Below are positions 13,856-23,364 of a DNA stretch of 64,000 nt, piece after piece; the stretch's first letter is position 1; each line of letters opens with the position of its first letter. Below the pieces are notes generated by a model. That model saw only the letters and a list, made by a program, of their open reading frames with translations. It searched no databases and was not told where the DNA came from. The position numbers were made by a program, and so were the translations under genes. The DNA comes from NCEH01 sp002257205. Lineage in GTDB: Bacteria; Pseudomonadota; Alphaproteobacteria; Rhizobiales; Xanthobacteraceae. Location: assembly GCF_043195105.1 (NCBI RefSeq), contig NZ_JBAFWO010000009.1. One strand, written 5' to 3'.

Positions 13856-16800
13856 TCATTCGGCGGCGAGCCGGCCGGCGACGGACTTCGAGCTCGCGGA
13901 GTCGGACGCCGCAGCAGTCGACGACAGCCCCCACCCCTTGACCAGGCCATAGATGGCCGGGATCACGATCAGTGTCAGCAGGGTCGAGGAGACCATGCCG
14001 CCAATCATCGGGACGGCGATCCGCTGCATGATTTCCGAACCCGCTCCCGTGCTCCAAAGGATCGGGATCAGTCCGGCCATGATGGCGACCACGGTCATCA
14101 TCTTGGGCCGCACGCGCTCGACGGCCCCTTCCATGATGGCATGCTGGAGATCGGCCCGCGTCAGACTTCGGCGCGCCGCCTCAGCGACCGCACGCTGTTC
14201 GCTCCAAGCGTGGTCGAGGTAGATCAGCATGATCACACCCGTTTCCGCGGCCACGCCGGCGAGCGCGATGAAGCCGACAGCGACCGCAACCGACATGTTG
14301 AAGCCGAGCCACCACATCAGCCAGAGGCCGCCGACCAGCGCGAACGGCAGCGACAACATCACGATCAGCGTCTCGGTAATCCGGCGGAAGTTCAGATAGA
14401 GCAGCAGGAAGATGATCAGCAGCGTGACCGGGACGACGATCTTCAGCCGGGCCTCCGCGCGCTCCAGATATTCGAACTGACCGCTCCACGAGACATAGGT
14501 CCCGGCCGGGAACGCGATCTGCGTCGCGACGGCGCGCTGCGCTTCGGCGACATATCCGCCGAGATCGCGGCCGGCGATGTCGACATAGATGTAGATGGCG
14601 AGCTGGCCGTTCTCCGTGCGGATCGAGGTCGCCCCGCGGGTGAGCTGCACCTTGGCGACCTCGCCGAGCGGCACGGTCCCGCCGTTCGGCAACGGCACCA
14701 GCACATTGCCGGCGATCGAGGACGGGTCGCTGCGGAAGTCGCGCGGATAGCGGATGTTGACGCTGTAGCGCTCGCGCCCCTCTACCGCTGTAGTGACCGC
14801 ATCGCCGCCGAGCGCCGTTGCGATCACATCCTGCACGTCGCCGATCATGAGCCCGTAGCGCGCGAGTGAACTCCGATCCGGGATGATATCGAGATAATAG
14901 CCGCCGATCACCCGCTCGGCATAAGCGCTCGACGTGCCGGGAACCTTCTTGACCACGGTCTCGATCTGCCGCGCCGCGGTCTCCATCTGCGTCAGGTCCG
15001 TGCCGAATACCTTGATGCCGACGGGCGTGCGGATCCCTGTCGAGAGCATGTCGATACGGGCCCGGATCGGCATGGTCCAGGCATTGGAGACACCGGGGAA
15101 CTGGAGCGCGGCGTCCATCTCGGCCTTCAGGCTGTCGATGGTGACGCCCGGCCGCCATTGATCCTTCGGCTTCAGGTTGATGATGGTCTCGAACATCTCG
15201 GTCGGCGCCGGATCGGTCGCCGTCAGTGCGCGTCCCGCCTTGCCGTAGACCGTTTCGACCTCGGGGAAGGACTTGATGATGCGGTCCTGGGTCTGGAGAA
15301 GCTCCGCGGCCTTGGTGACCGAGATGCCCGGCAATGTCGTGGGCATGTACATTAGCGTGCCCTCGTTCAGATTCGGCATGAACTCGGAGCCGAGCTGCGT
15401 GGCGGGCCACCAGGAGGCGCCGAGTGCCGCGAGCGCGACGAGGATCGTCAGCATCTTGGCCTTGAGCACGCCGCGAATGACCGGCCGGTAGATAAAGATC
15501 AGGAAGCGGTTGATCGGATTCTTGTGCTCCGGGACGATCCGCCCCCGGACGAAGATCACCATCAGCGCCGGCACCAGCGTCAACGAGAGCAGCGCGGCCG
15601 CCGCCATCGAGAAGGTCTTGGTGAAGGCGAGCGGCCCGAACAGGCGGCCCTCCTGCGATTCCAGCGTGAAGATCGGCAGGAACGAGACGGTGATGATCAA
15701 AAGGCTGAAAAACAGCGCCGGGCCGACTTCCCTGGCCGCTTCTATCAGAACCTCGACGCGGGGCTTGTCGGGCGGCGCCCGCTCAAGATGCTTGTGAGCG
15801 TTTTCGATCATCACGATGGCGGCGTCGATCATGGCGCCGACGGCGATGGCGATGCCGCCAAGGCTCATGATGTTGGAACCGAGGCCGAGCAGTTTCATCG
15901 CCACGAAGGCCATCAGCACGCCGACCGGCAACATCAGAATGGCAACCAGCGCGCTTCGGACATGCAGGAGGAACACGATCGACACCAGCGCGACGATGAC
16001 GCTCTCCTCAATGAGCGTTCCCTTCAGTGTTTCGATGGCCGCGTCGATGAGTTGCGAGCGGTCATAGACCGGGACGATCTCCGTGCCCTTGGGCAGGCTC
16101 GGCATGATCTCCGCAAGGCGCGTCTTGACGTTGTCGATGACGTCGAGCGCGTTCGCCCCGAAGCGCTGCAGGACGATGCCGCTCGCGACCTCGCCTTCGC
16201 CGTTGAGCTCGGTGATGCCGCGCCGCTCGTCGGGGCCGAGCTCGACATAAGCGACGTCGCGCAGGAGGACAGGCGTGCCGCCGTCATTCTTGAGGACGAT
16301 CTGCTCGAGATCGCCGACGCCCCTGAGGTAGCCGCGGCCGCGGACCATGAACTCGAACTCGGACAATTCGACGGATCTGCCGCCGGTGTCCATATTGCTC
16401 GCCCGGACGGCCTCGCGGATCTTCTGGAGCGGGATGCCGAAGGCGCGCAGGCGCTGCGGGTCGACCACGATATTGTACTGCTTGACGAAGCCGCCGACGC
16501 TGGCGACCTCGGCGACGCCTTCCGCCTTGGCGACCCCGTAGCGGATGGTCCAGTCCTGAAGCGAGCGCAGTTCGGCCAGCGTGCGCTCCTTGGCGATGAC
16601 GGCATATTGGTAGACCCAGCCGACGCCCGTCGCATCCGGGCCGAGGCTGGGCGTCACGCCCTGCGGCAGGCGTTGCGCCGCGGCATTCAAGAATTCCAGG
16701 ACACGACTGCGCGCCCAATAGGGATCGGTGCCGTCCTGGAAGATCACATAGACGAAGGAGACGCCGAAGAAGGAGAAGCCGCGCACGACTTTCGACTTCG

Positions 16801-17029
16801 GGACCGTCAGCATCGCCGTCGTCAGCGGATAGGTGACCTGGTCCTCGACGACCTGCGGCCCCTGGCCAGGATATTCGGTATAGACGATGACCTGCACGTC
16901 GGAGAGGTCGGGAATGGCGTCGAGCGGCGAGGTCCGAATGGCGTAGACGCCGGCCGAGACGGCGAAGACCGTACCGATCAGGACAAGCATCACATTGCGC
17001 GCCGACCAGGCGATGAGGCGACCGATCAT
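13856..17029 (-). CDS. cusA: Heavy-metal RND efflux pump CusA/CzcA family
   Basis: The 1,057-residue protein is a full-length HME-RND transporter. It opens with MIGRLIAWSARNVMLVLIGT and holds twelve predicted membrane segments in the usual two blocks. It carries the metal-specificity motif AVGAMIDAAIVMIENAHKH near residue 400, as in CusA rather than CzcA. The RIDMLSTGIRTPVGIKVFG segment is also typical of the monovalent-metal branch. It should export Cu(I)/Ag(I) across the inner membrane into a tripartite channel. The adaptor gene precedes it with a 4-base overlap; the outer-membrane factor is in a divergent cluster at 20.5 kb. Confidence 0.93.
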   Translation of the reverse strand: MIGRLIAWSARNVMLVLIGTVFAVSAGVYAIRTSPLDAIPDLSDVQVIVYTEYPGQGPQVVEDQVTYPLTTAMLTVPKSKVVRGFSFFGVSFVYVIFQDGTDPYWARSRVLEFLNAAAQRLPQGVTPSLGPDATGVGWVYQYAVIAKERTLAELRSLQDWTIRYGVAKAEGVAEVASVGGFVKQYNIVVDPQRLRAFGIPLQKIREAVRASNMDTGGRSVELSEFEFMVRGRGYLRGVGDLEQIVLKNDGGTPVLLRDVAYVELGPDERRGITELNGEGEVASGIVLQRFGANALDVIDNVKTRLAEIMPSLPKGTEIVPVYDRSQLIDAAIETLKGTLIEESVIVALVSIVFLLHVRSALVAILMLPVGVLMAFVAMKLLGLGSNIMSLGGIAIAVGAMIDAAIVMIENAHKHLERAPPDKPRVEVLIEAAREVGPALFFSLLIITVSFLPIFTLESQEGRLFGPLAFTKTFSMAAAALLSLTLVPALMVIFVRGRIVPEHKNPINRFLIFIYRPVIRGVLKAKMLTILVALAALGASWWPATQLGSEFMPNLNEGTLMYMPTTLPGISVTKAAELLQTQDRIIKSFPEVETVYGKAGRALTATDPAPTEMFETIINLKPKDQWRPGVTIDSLKAEMDAALQFPGVSNAWTMPIRARIDMLSTGIRTPVGIKVFGTDLTQMETAARQIETVVKKVPGTSSAYAERVIGGYYLDIIPDRSSLARYGLMIGDVQDVIATALGGDAVTTAVEGRERYSVNIRYPRDFRSDPSSIAGNVLVPLPNGGTVPLGEVAKVQLTRGATSIRTENGQLAIYIYVDIAGRDLGGYVAEAQRAVATQIAFPAGTYVSWSGQFEYLERAEARLKIVVPVTLLIIFLLLYLNFRRITETLIVMLSLPFALVGGLWLMWWLGFNMSVAVAVGFIALAGVAAETGVIMLIYLDHAWSEQRAVAEAARRSLTRADLQHAIMEGAVERVRPKMMTVVAIMAGLIPILWSTGAGSEIMQRIAVPMIGGMVSSTLLTLIVIPAIYGLVKGWGLSSTAAASDSASSKSVAGRLAAE

Positions 17030-18438
17030 TTGGGAACCCCGCCGTTGAGGCCACTCAGTGCCGCCTTGAGGTTGCTTTCGGCATCGATGAGGAAGTTCGC
17101 CGCGACGACGACCTTGTCGCCCGCCGTGACGCCGTCCCGGATCTCGACGTAGTCCGCGTCCCGGCGGCCGAGCTTGACCGGGCGAGGCTCGAAGCGGCCC
17201 TCGCCCTTGTCGATGATCACGACTTGGCGCATGCCGCTGTCGATCACGGCGCTCGCTGGCACGGTGACGACCGAGGCCGCGGCGCCGGTGGCGATGTCGG
17301 CATCGACATACATGTCGGGGCGCAGGATCCCGTCGGGATTGGCGAGTTCGACGCGCACGCGGGTGGTGCGCGTCTCCTTGTTGACCTGCGGATAGATCAT
17401 CGCGACCTTGCCCGCGAACACCCGGTCGACGAAGCCGCGAGCGCGCACCGAGACGGGCTGCCCGAGCGCGATCATCGGCAGATCGCGCTCGGCGACATCG
17501 ACCAGCGCCCAGACGATGGAGACATCCGCAAGCCGGAACAGGACGTCTCCGGGAGCGGCCTTCATGCCCTCGACGGCATTGCGCTCAAGCACGACACCGT
17601 CGCGCGGAGCAGTCCAGGTGACCAAGCGGGGAACCTTGCGCTGGCGTTCTATCTCGGCGATCGCGTCCGCCGGAACACCGAGGTTCTCAAGGCGCAGGCG
17701 CGCGCCGCCGGCGAGGGCGTCGCGCCCGGCGCCGTTGAGATCGGTCAGATAGAGCGCACCGGCGGCGGTGACCTCCGGCGAATAGAGGCGCAGGAGGGCC
17801 TGGCCTTTTTTCACCCGGTCGCCCGTCGTCACTTCGGACACGTTCTCCACGAAGGCGTCGGAGCGCACAGCGACGACGACGATCCGCCGTTCATCGAGCT
17901 GGATCGTTCCGGAGCCGCGGATGGGGACCGAAAGGACGCGCTGCTGCGCGGGCTCGGAGCGCACACCGGTGCGTTGCAGACGACCTGGACTGACCCTGAC
18001 GGTGCTCCCGTCATCGTCCTCGCCCGCATAGACCGGGATGTAGTCCATCCCCATGGAATCTTTCTTCGGCACCGGCGAGGTGTCGGGCAGGCCCATCGGG
18101 TTGCGGTAATAGAGGACGCGCTTGGTTCCTGCCGCTCCCGAGACTGCGGACACGTCTTCCAGCGCATCCTCGAAGCTGACATCCTCGCTGGCATGGACCG
18201 GCCGAAAGGCACGCCCATCCGCCGTCTTGCGGGGCTCGGCGGCGTAGAACGGTCTGCCATCGGGGTCGCGATAATAGATCACTGGTCCCGACACCACCTG
18301 CGCGGCTCGGGCGGATGGAAGCGGAAACGCCCCGAGTTCCGGCAATCGGAGCTCATGGCGGCCGGCGTAGTATCCCCCGGCCCCCGCCGCCGTCAGGGCG
18401 GCGAGGGTGAGGACCACCGAAGCGATCCGGGGTCTCAT
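17026..18438 (-). CDS. cusB: RND periplasmic adaptor CusB with two metal-binding motifs
   Basis: The 470-residue membrane-fusion protein begins with a single N-terminal membrane anchor (MRPRIASVVLTLAALTAAGAGG). It has two successive heavy-metal-binding domain motifs: YYRDPDGRPFYAAEPRKTAD and YYRNPMGLPDTSPVPKKDSMG followed by MDYIPVY. Barrel-sandwich and beta-barrel domains follow. Usual adaptors carry one such motif; the first copy here has lost the Met residues. ATG 18438 overlaps the stop of the upstream FixH-like gene (ATGA), so it is preferred to an earlier start. It delivers metal to CusA. Confidence 0.92.
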   Translation of the reverse strand: MRPRIASVVLTLAALTAAGAGGYYAGRHELRLPELGAFPLPSARAAQVVSGPVIYYRDPDGRPFYAAEPRKTADGRAFRPVHASEDVSFEDALEDVSAVSGAAGTKRVLYYRNPMGLPDTSPVPKKDSMGMDYIPVYAGEDDDGSTVRVSPGRLQRTGVRSEPAQQRVLSVPIRGSGTIQLDERRIVVVAVRSDAFVENVSEVTTGDRVKKGQALLRLYSPEVTAAGALYLTDLNGAGRDALAGGARLRLENLGVPADAIAEIERQRKVPRLVTWTAPRDGVVLERNAVEGMKAAPGDVLFRLADVSIVWALVDVAERDLPMIALGQPVSVRARGFVDRVFAGKVAMIYPQVNKETRTTRVRVELANPDGILRPDMYVDADIATGAAASVVTVPASAVIDSGMRQVVIIDKGEGRFEPRPVKLGRRDADYVEIRDGVTAGDKVVVAANFLIDAESNLKAALSGLNGGVPK

Positions 18439-18839
18439 GGGATGGCCTTGAGAACCAGCTTGCTCTCGACCGTATCGGCCTCGCCCTGCACCTTGGCGCC
18501 GAGCGAAAGCTGCCATCCGCCGGCCATGCTGAGATTGGCCTTGAACTGGTAGGTCCCCGGCTCCGCGCCGGGCATCGGCGTCACCTTGGTCGCCATCTCC
18601 TGCATGCCCTCGGGGGCCATATCGAGCCGAGTGGCAAAGATGACGGCGTCCGGCACGGGCTTGCCGATCTTCTTGTTGATCAGGCGGACCGCAATGAGGG
18701 CGTCGCCCTTCTTGATATCCGTCTGGACGAGCTGGAATTCGTAGTCGCTCGCGGCAGCGAAGGCGGACGTCAGAGGCATGGCCAATGACAGGCCGAGAAG
18801 CGCCGCGCCAAGGGCGCGCGCGGAATTGAACGTGGTCAT
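18435..18839 (-). CDS. FixH-family periplasmic protein
   Basis: The 134-residue protein has a signal peptide (GAALLGLSLAMPLTSAFAAA). Its beta-sandwich-like mature domain has the FixH pattern: YEFQLVQTDIKKGDALIAVRLINKKIGKPVPDAVIFATRLDM…, then PGTYQFKANLSMAGGWQLSL. In Cus-type operons such proteins commonly precede the adaptor gene and are thought to assist metal transfer; the mechanism is not established. GAGG-like AGGAACG precedes ATG 18839, and its stop overlaps the start of cusB. Confidence 0.8.
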   Translation of the reverse strand: MTTFNSARALGAALLGLSLAMPLTSAFAAASDYEFQLVQTDIKKGDALIAVRLINKKIGKPVPDAVIFATRLDMAPEGMQEMATKVTPMPGAEPGTYQFKANLSMAGGWQLSLGAKVQGEADTVESKLVLKAIP

Positions 18840-18979
18840 GTGTCGTTCCTGGAGTCTCAGAATGTCAGATCCACCGGAAAGGCGGAGTGGCGCGCGGCAG
18901 CACATGGCTGCGCGCAAGACCGCCGGCAGCACCCAGGCTGCCCGACGATCCGCCGGCCCCAAAAAGCCGGCGCTGAGAC

Positions 18980-19375
18980 CTAGATTCGCGGAGGTCGCAT
19001 CAGCGGCGGAGGCGCCAGGCTGGCGAGCCGGGTGTCGGCCTTCAGGCCGAACAGTTTGCCCGCGTGCATCGGCAACGACCGCACGACGGCTGCCAGTGGT
19101 CCGCTTGAGAAGCACTTGGCAAAGCAGAGCGCCATCGACGGGCAGGTCGCCTTGCCGCAATCGGGTGTCTGTTGCTGCTGTTGGGAGGGGCAGCACGGCA
19201 TGTCGTCGGACATCGCCGCATCCGACATGTCCATGTCCGACATCGCCATATCCGACGGCTCGACCATCGACACAGCCGCCATCATGCCGGCACCCGCAGG
19301 TGCAACGACGGGAGCAGCGACCATACCCACGATCGCCAGGATCGAGAGAAGTCGAAAGAGCCGGGACCGGATCAT
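18980..19375 (-). CDS. Small exported Met/Asp/Cys-rich protein
   Basis: The 131-residue product has a signal peptide (LLSILAIVGMVAAPVVAPAGAG). A Met-Asp-rich stretch follows (MAMSDMDMSDAAMSDDMPCC), then a run of five glutamines, CGKATCPSMALCFAKC, and an end LMRPPRI. Alternating Met and Asp with cysteines suggest extracytoplasmic copper or silver binding. It is the first gene of the minus-strand fixH-cusB-cusA group, about 140 bases upstream of fixH. No named family was recognised. Confidence 0.7.
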   Translation of the reverse strand: MIRSRLFRLLSILAIVGMVAAPVVAPAGAGMMAAVSMVEPSDMAMSDMDMSDAAMSDDMPCCPSQQQQQTPDCGKATCPSMALCFAKCFSSGPLAAVVRSLPMHAGKLFGLKADTRLASLAPPPLMRPPRI

Positions 19376-19657
19376 CGCATCCTAAATCTCACAATGGCTT
19401 GAGCGGCGAAAGAGCATTGCGTTCACGTTCTCGGCAGATACCGCAGCAATGACGGCCATCGTCAGGTCAAAGTCGCGTGGATAATTGTTTCGTCATCCTG
19501 AGCCGTCTAACACGTCGTACTCACGGCTTGGCGTTCAACAGCGGAAGCCTTGCAAGGAATTTTCGTGTGACTGCCGAGCACCAGCGTCGGAGCTTTTTCA
19601 CATGACGCCAAAATGGTCCTTGCCATTCACGGCGTCACCTGTATTTTGCGATGCGAT

Positions 19658-20071
19658 ATGATGCACTCGCTTCGCTCATTCGTGATTCTTCTGACCGTGC
19701 TCGCCTTTTCGGTGACAAGCACGGGTTGGGGCATTGCGAGCAGCTTGATGGTATCGAGCGGCGGGAAAGGGCACCACGCGCCGATCGAAGCCAGCCATTC
19801 CAGCGGATCGCATGAGCACGGCGACAGCGACTTGGCCCAGAATTCCGCTTGTCTGGAAGCAGACGGCTCGGCCTGCGCTGCCAAGCATCAGCACGGCGAT
19901 GAATCCAACTCCTGCTGTGCCATGGCCTGCCACACTGCAATTCCCGCCAGCGGATGCGCTATGGCGATCATCGCTTTTGTGCGGACCATCGATCATCCGT
20001 CGCTTGAGGCGGGTGTAAAGGGATCGTCCGCGACGCGCCTCGAGCGCCCGCCGAGATTCGCCGACGTCTGA
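19658..20071 (+). CDS. Small exported His/Cys-rich protein
   Basis: The roughly 137-residue product has an N-terminal signal (RSFVILLTVLAFSVTSTGWG). The mature part is rich in His (GHHAPIEASHSSGSHEHGDSD, AKHQHGDESN) with Cys (CCAMACH), and it ends LERPPRFADV. ATG 19658 was preferred to the earlier start at 19613 because it directly precedes the signal. It is divergently arranged with the Met-rich exported gene and heads the plus-strand copper group. A metal-buffering role is inferred. Confidence 0.65.
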   Translation: MMHSLRSFVILLTVLAFSVTSTGWGIASSLMVSSGGKGHHAPIEASHSSGSHEHGDSDLAQNSACLEADGSACAAKHQHGDESNSCCAMACHTAIPASGCAMAIIAFVRTIDHPSLEAGVKGSSATRLERPPRFADV

Positions 20072-20249
20072 TCGTCGGCCGACTCCCTTCACGACCTCTG
20101 ATCGCTGACGGACAAGATCCGTCTCCGTTTCCGTCTTCGGGTTTCTGCCGACGGCCTTCGCCGCTGCGTCTCCGCAGCCGCTGAAGATCGCTGTTCGATG
20201 CCGCGCGGCCATGCCGCTCAGGCCGACTGGGCCGATTCCGAGGATCTCC

Positions 20250-20468
20250 ATGAAACCTGTCTTGATGACGGCCTTCGCCGTCGTTCTGTCCGCATGTTCC
20301 GGACCGCCCGCGATCGAGGTGGGGCCGAGCCCATCCGATGCGAGTTCGAGCGTGAAGCCCTTGCGCTACGCGCCCGTCACCGCGGGAACGGTTGATTACC
20401 GTCCGGTCGATCCGAAACCCTGGATCGAGCGCAATGAGCGCGTCGCTCCCAAGACGGGGGGCGAATGA
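20250..20468 (+). CDS. Small lipoprotein
   Basis: The 72-residue protein begins MKPVLMTAFAVVLSACSGPP, a classic lipoprotein signal with lipobox LSAC. The mature part is Pro/Ser rich with YAPVTAGTVDYRPVDPKPW. Its stop overlaps the start of the outer-membrane factor gene (ATGATG), which implies a functional link with the efflux channel. The function is unknown. Confidence 0.72.
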   Translation: MKPVLMTAFAVVLSACSGPPAIEVGPSPSDASSSVKPLRYAPVTAGTVDYRPVDPKPWIERNERVAPKTGGE

Positions 20469-21934
20469 TGGCGCTCACAATCGATAGCCAGGCGAAGCCT
20501 CTTCCTGCGCCGCCTTGGAAGCGGCTTGTCGCGATCGGCGCCGTCGCCACGACACTGGGTGGCTGCGTAACCTTCACGCCGGACGGCGGCATGAGCCCGG
20601 TGTCGGCGGAGGTCTCGGCCGCGATCGGCAAGGACACCGTGAAGATCGCGTCCTCCGCCGAGGCGTCCGCGGTCCAGAGCCGCGTCAAGGCGCTCCTGGC
20701 CAAACCCCTGACCGCAGACGGCGCTGTCCAGCTTGCGCTCATCAACAATCGCGGTCTTCAGGCCGAGTACAATGCGCTCGGCATTTCCGAGGCCGCCTTC
20801 GTCGAGGCCAGCCTGCCGCCAAATCCGGTCATCGGGGTCGAGCGGCTTTCCACCGGTGCTTCGCTGGATATCGAACGTCGCGTGGTCGCCAACATCCTGG
20901 CGCTCCTGACACTTCCGGCCCGCAGCGACATCGCCAGGACGCAGTTCGAAGCCGCCCGGCAGAAGGCAATCGAGGCAACCTTCCGCACTGCGGCGGAGAC
21001 CCGCCGCGCCTACTACCGCGCTGTGGCGTCGCGGCAGACCGCGTCCTTCCTCGAGCAGGCACGGGTCTCGGCTGATGCAGCCGCCGACCTCACGCGCAAG
21101 CTCGGAGAGACAGGCGCCGCGAAGAAGCTCGACCAGGCGCGAGCGAGTTCCTTCTACGCAGAGGTGTCCAACGAGCTTGCCCAGGCTCGATTGAAGGTCG
21201 GGACGGACCGCGAGGCCCTGACCCGCATCCTGGGCCTGTGGGGGCCCGACGTCGACTACAGATTGCCGGGTCAGCTCCCGGGCATGCCCCGCATCCAGAC
21301 CGCACAGCAGGTCGAAGTCGATGCCATTCGAAAGCGCGTCGATCTCATCGCGGCGCGCCTCGAGCTCGATGCCATGGCCAAGACCCTCGGGCTGACCGAG
21401 GCGACGCGGTTCATCTCCATGCTCGATGGTGGCTGGCGCGGCAACTACGAGCGATCGACCGTGGACGGCGTACGGGAGAGCTCGTCGCCGCGCGGCTTCG
21501 AGCTCGAAATCCAGATCCCGATCTTCGACGGCGGCGAAGTCAACGTGCGCCGATCGCGGGAGACTTACATGCAGGCGGTCAACCGCCTGATGGAAAAAGC
21601 CGTGAACGTGCGCTCGGAAGCGCGCGCGGCCTATCTCACCTATCGCGGCAGCTACGACATCGCCCGCCAGTATCAGAACAGCATTCTGCCGCTACGCCGG
21701 ACGATCAACGAGCAGGCCCTGCTCGAATACAACGGCATGCTGATCGACGTCTTCGAGCTTCTGACGACGGCGCGGGAAAGCATCGCCACCAACGTCGCGG
21801 CGATCTCCGCCAAGCGCGACTTCTTCATCGCCACCGTGGACTTCGAGACCGCGATCATCGGCGGAGGCAGTTCAGCCGGCTCGGCTGGCGAAGGCTCCGT
21901 CATGGCAGCGGCCGCCGAAGGCGGCGTGAACTGA
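20465..21934 (+). CDS. cusC: Outer-membrane efflux factor (TolC/CusC family)
   Basis: The 489-residue protein has an N-terminal hydrophobic segment ending in a lipobox-like LGGC. Two outer-membrane efflux repeats follow (LALINNRGLQAEYNALGISEAAFVEASLPPNPV, and later RSRETYMQAVNRLMEKAVNVRSEARAAYLTYRG). It is expected to form the exit duct for the CusBA pump encoded on the opposite strand. It overlaps the preceding lipoprotein gene and is followed 19 bases later by a multicopper oxidase with AGGAGA in front. The symbol is by context; other TolC-family roles are possible. Confidence 0.85.
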   Translation: MMALTIDSQAKPLPAPPWKRLVAIGAVATTLGGCVTFTPDGGMSPVSAEVSAAIGKDTVKIASSAEASAVQSRVKALLAKPLTADGAVQLALINNRGLQAEYNALGISEAAFVEASLPPNPVIGVERLSTGASLDIERRVVANILALLTLPARSDIARTQFEAARQKAIEATFRTAAETRRAYYRAVASRQTASFLEQARVSADAAADLTRKLGETGAAKKLDQARASSFYAEVSNELAQARLKVGTDREALTRILGLWGPDVDYRLPGQLPGMPRIQTAQQVEVDAIRKRVDLIAARLELDAMAKTLGLTEATRFISMLDGGWRGNYERSTVDGVRESSSPRGFELEIQIPIFDGGEVNVRRSRETYMQAVNRLMEKAVNVRSEARAAYLTYRGSYDIARQYQNSILPLRRTINEQALLEYNGMLIDVFELLTTARESIATNVAAISAKRDFFIATVDFETAIIGGGSSAGSAGEGSVMAAAAEGGVN

Positions 21935-21953
21935 CCCGAGAAAGGAGACCATC

Positions 21954-23351
21954 ATGACGATCTCACGTCGAAATTTCCTCGGCGCCTCCGGTGGCATGGC
22001 ACTGATCAGCGCAAGCGCCGTCTCAGGCCGCGCCCAGGCGGCCGCGATCCCCGAAGCCGCCACCATGAAAGAGGCGGTCATGCAGCCACCGCTCGTTCCG
22101 ACGAGCGGTCCGGACTACCAGCCCGTCGTCACGCTCAATGGCTGGACCCTGCCCTGGCGGATGAACGGCGACTGGAAGGAATTCCATCTCGTCGCCGAAC
22201 CGGTCGTGCGCGAGTTCTCGCCGGGCATGGTCGGCCATCTGTGGGGCTATAACGGCCAGTCGCCCGGACCGACGATCGAGGCGGTCGAGGGCGACAAGGT
22301 CCGCATCTTCGTCACCAACAAGCTGCCGGAACACACCACCATCCACTGGCATGGCCAGTTACTGCCGAGCGGCATGGATGGGGTCGGTGGGCTGACCCAA
22401 CCGCATATCAAGCCGGGCAAGACCTTCGTCTACGAGTTTCAGCTCCAGAAGAGCGGGACCTTCATGTACCACCCTCATGCCGACGAGATGGTCCAGATGG
22501 CCATGGGCATGATGGGCTTCTTCGTGGTGCATCCGAAGGATCCCGCATTTCGCCGCGTTGACCGGGACTTCGTGTTCCTGATGGCGGCCTACGACATCGA
22601 TCCCGGCACCTATGTGCCGAAGGTCGCCGAGATGACCAACTTCAATATGTGGACCTGGAACAGCCGGGTCTTCCCCGGCATCGACCACATCGTTGCCGGC
22701 AAGGGCGATAAGGTCCGCATCCGGTTCGGCAATCTCACCATGACGAACCACCCCATCCACATGCACGGCTACGACTTCAAGGTGTCGTGCACTGATGGCG
22801 GCTGGGTTCCCGAGGGCGCTGCTTGGCCCGAGGTCACCATCGACTGCGCGGTCGGGCAGATGCGGGCCTTCGATTTCGTCGCCGACAAGCCCGGCGATTG
22901 GGCGATCCACTGCCACAAGTCGCATCACACCATGAACGCCATGGGCCACGACGTGCGCAACTTCATCGGCGTCGACAAGAAGGAGTTCGCCAAGAAGGTC
23001 CGCAAGCTCGTCCCCGACTACATGCCGATGGGCACGGCCGGCATGGCGGACATGGGCGAGATGGAGATGCCGCTGCCCGACAACACCCTGCCGATGATGA
23101 CGGGCTTCGCCCAGTTCGGGGCGGTCGAGATGGGCGGCATGTTCTCGGTCGTCAAGGTGCGCGAGGGGCTCGCATCCGGCGATTACAAAGATCCGGGATG
23201 GTTCAAGCACCCGGAAGGTACGGTCGCCTTTGAGTGGAAGGGCGAACCGAAAAGAGCCGAACGCGAGCCTCCTGCCGCGTTCGACAAGTCGAGGACCGCC
23301 GAGTTCAACGTCGTGAAACCCGGCAAAAAATCCCCCCATGGCAATCATTGA
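21954..23351 (+). CDS. Copper-resistance multicopper oxidase (CopA type)
   Basis: The 465-residue protein has a Tat signal (SRRNFLGASGG). Its copper-binding motifs are HWHG, MYHPHADEMVQM, HPIHMHGYDF and IHCHKSHHTMNAMGHDV. The last motif carries Ala-Met-Gly where many oxidases have Gly-Met. A Met-rich loop (MGTAGMADMGEMEMP) may bind Cu(I). It shares little with the oxidase at 11729-13222 beyond the ligand motifs. The AAAGGAG ribosome-binding site before ATG 21954 is strong. It sits inside the efflux-cupredoxin gene series. Confidence 0.9.
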   Translation: MTISRRNFLGASGGMALISASAVSGRAQAAAIPEAATMKEAVMQPPLVPTSGPDYQPVVTLNGWTLPWRMNGDWKEFHLVAEPVVREFSPGMVGHLWGYNGQSPGPTIEAVEGDKVRIFVTNKLPEHTTIHWHGQLLPSGMDGVGGLTQPHIKPGKTFVYEFQLQKSGTFMYHPHADEMVQMAMGMMGFFVVHPKDPAFRRVDRDFVFLMAAYDIDPGTYVPKVAEMTNFNMWTWNSRVFPGIDHIVAGKGDKVRIRFGNLTMTNHPIHMHGYDFKVSCTDGGWVPEGAAWPEVTIDCAVGQMRAFDFVADKPGDWAIHCHKSHHTMNAMGHDVRNFIGVDKKEFAKKVRKLVPDYMPMGTAGMADMGEMEMPLPDNTLPMMTGFAQFGAVEMGGMFSVVKVREGLASGDYKDPGWFKHPEGTVAFEWKGEPKRAEREPPAAFDKSRTAEFNVVKPGKKSPHGNH

Positions 23352-23364
23352 GAAGGATTCCTAC

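Noticed and set aside
15524..17152. Long open frame of 542 codons on the plus strand across cusA/cusB
   Set aside because: It is Asp/Arg/His-rich antisense of the RND pump genes, caused by high GC at third positions, and has no family pattern.
19100..19200. Run of CTG/TTG-like triplets considered as a repeat array
   Set aside because: It only encodes five glutamines in the small exported protein and is not a tandem DNA array.
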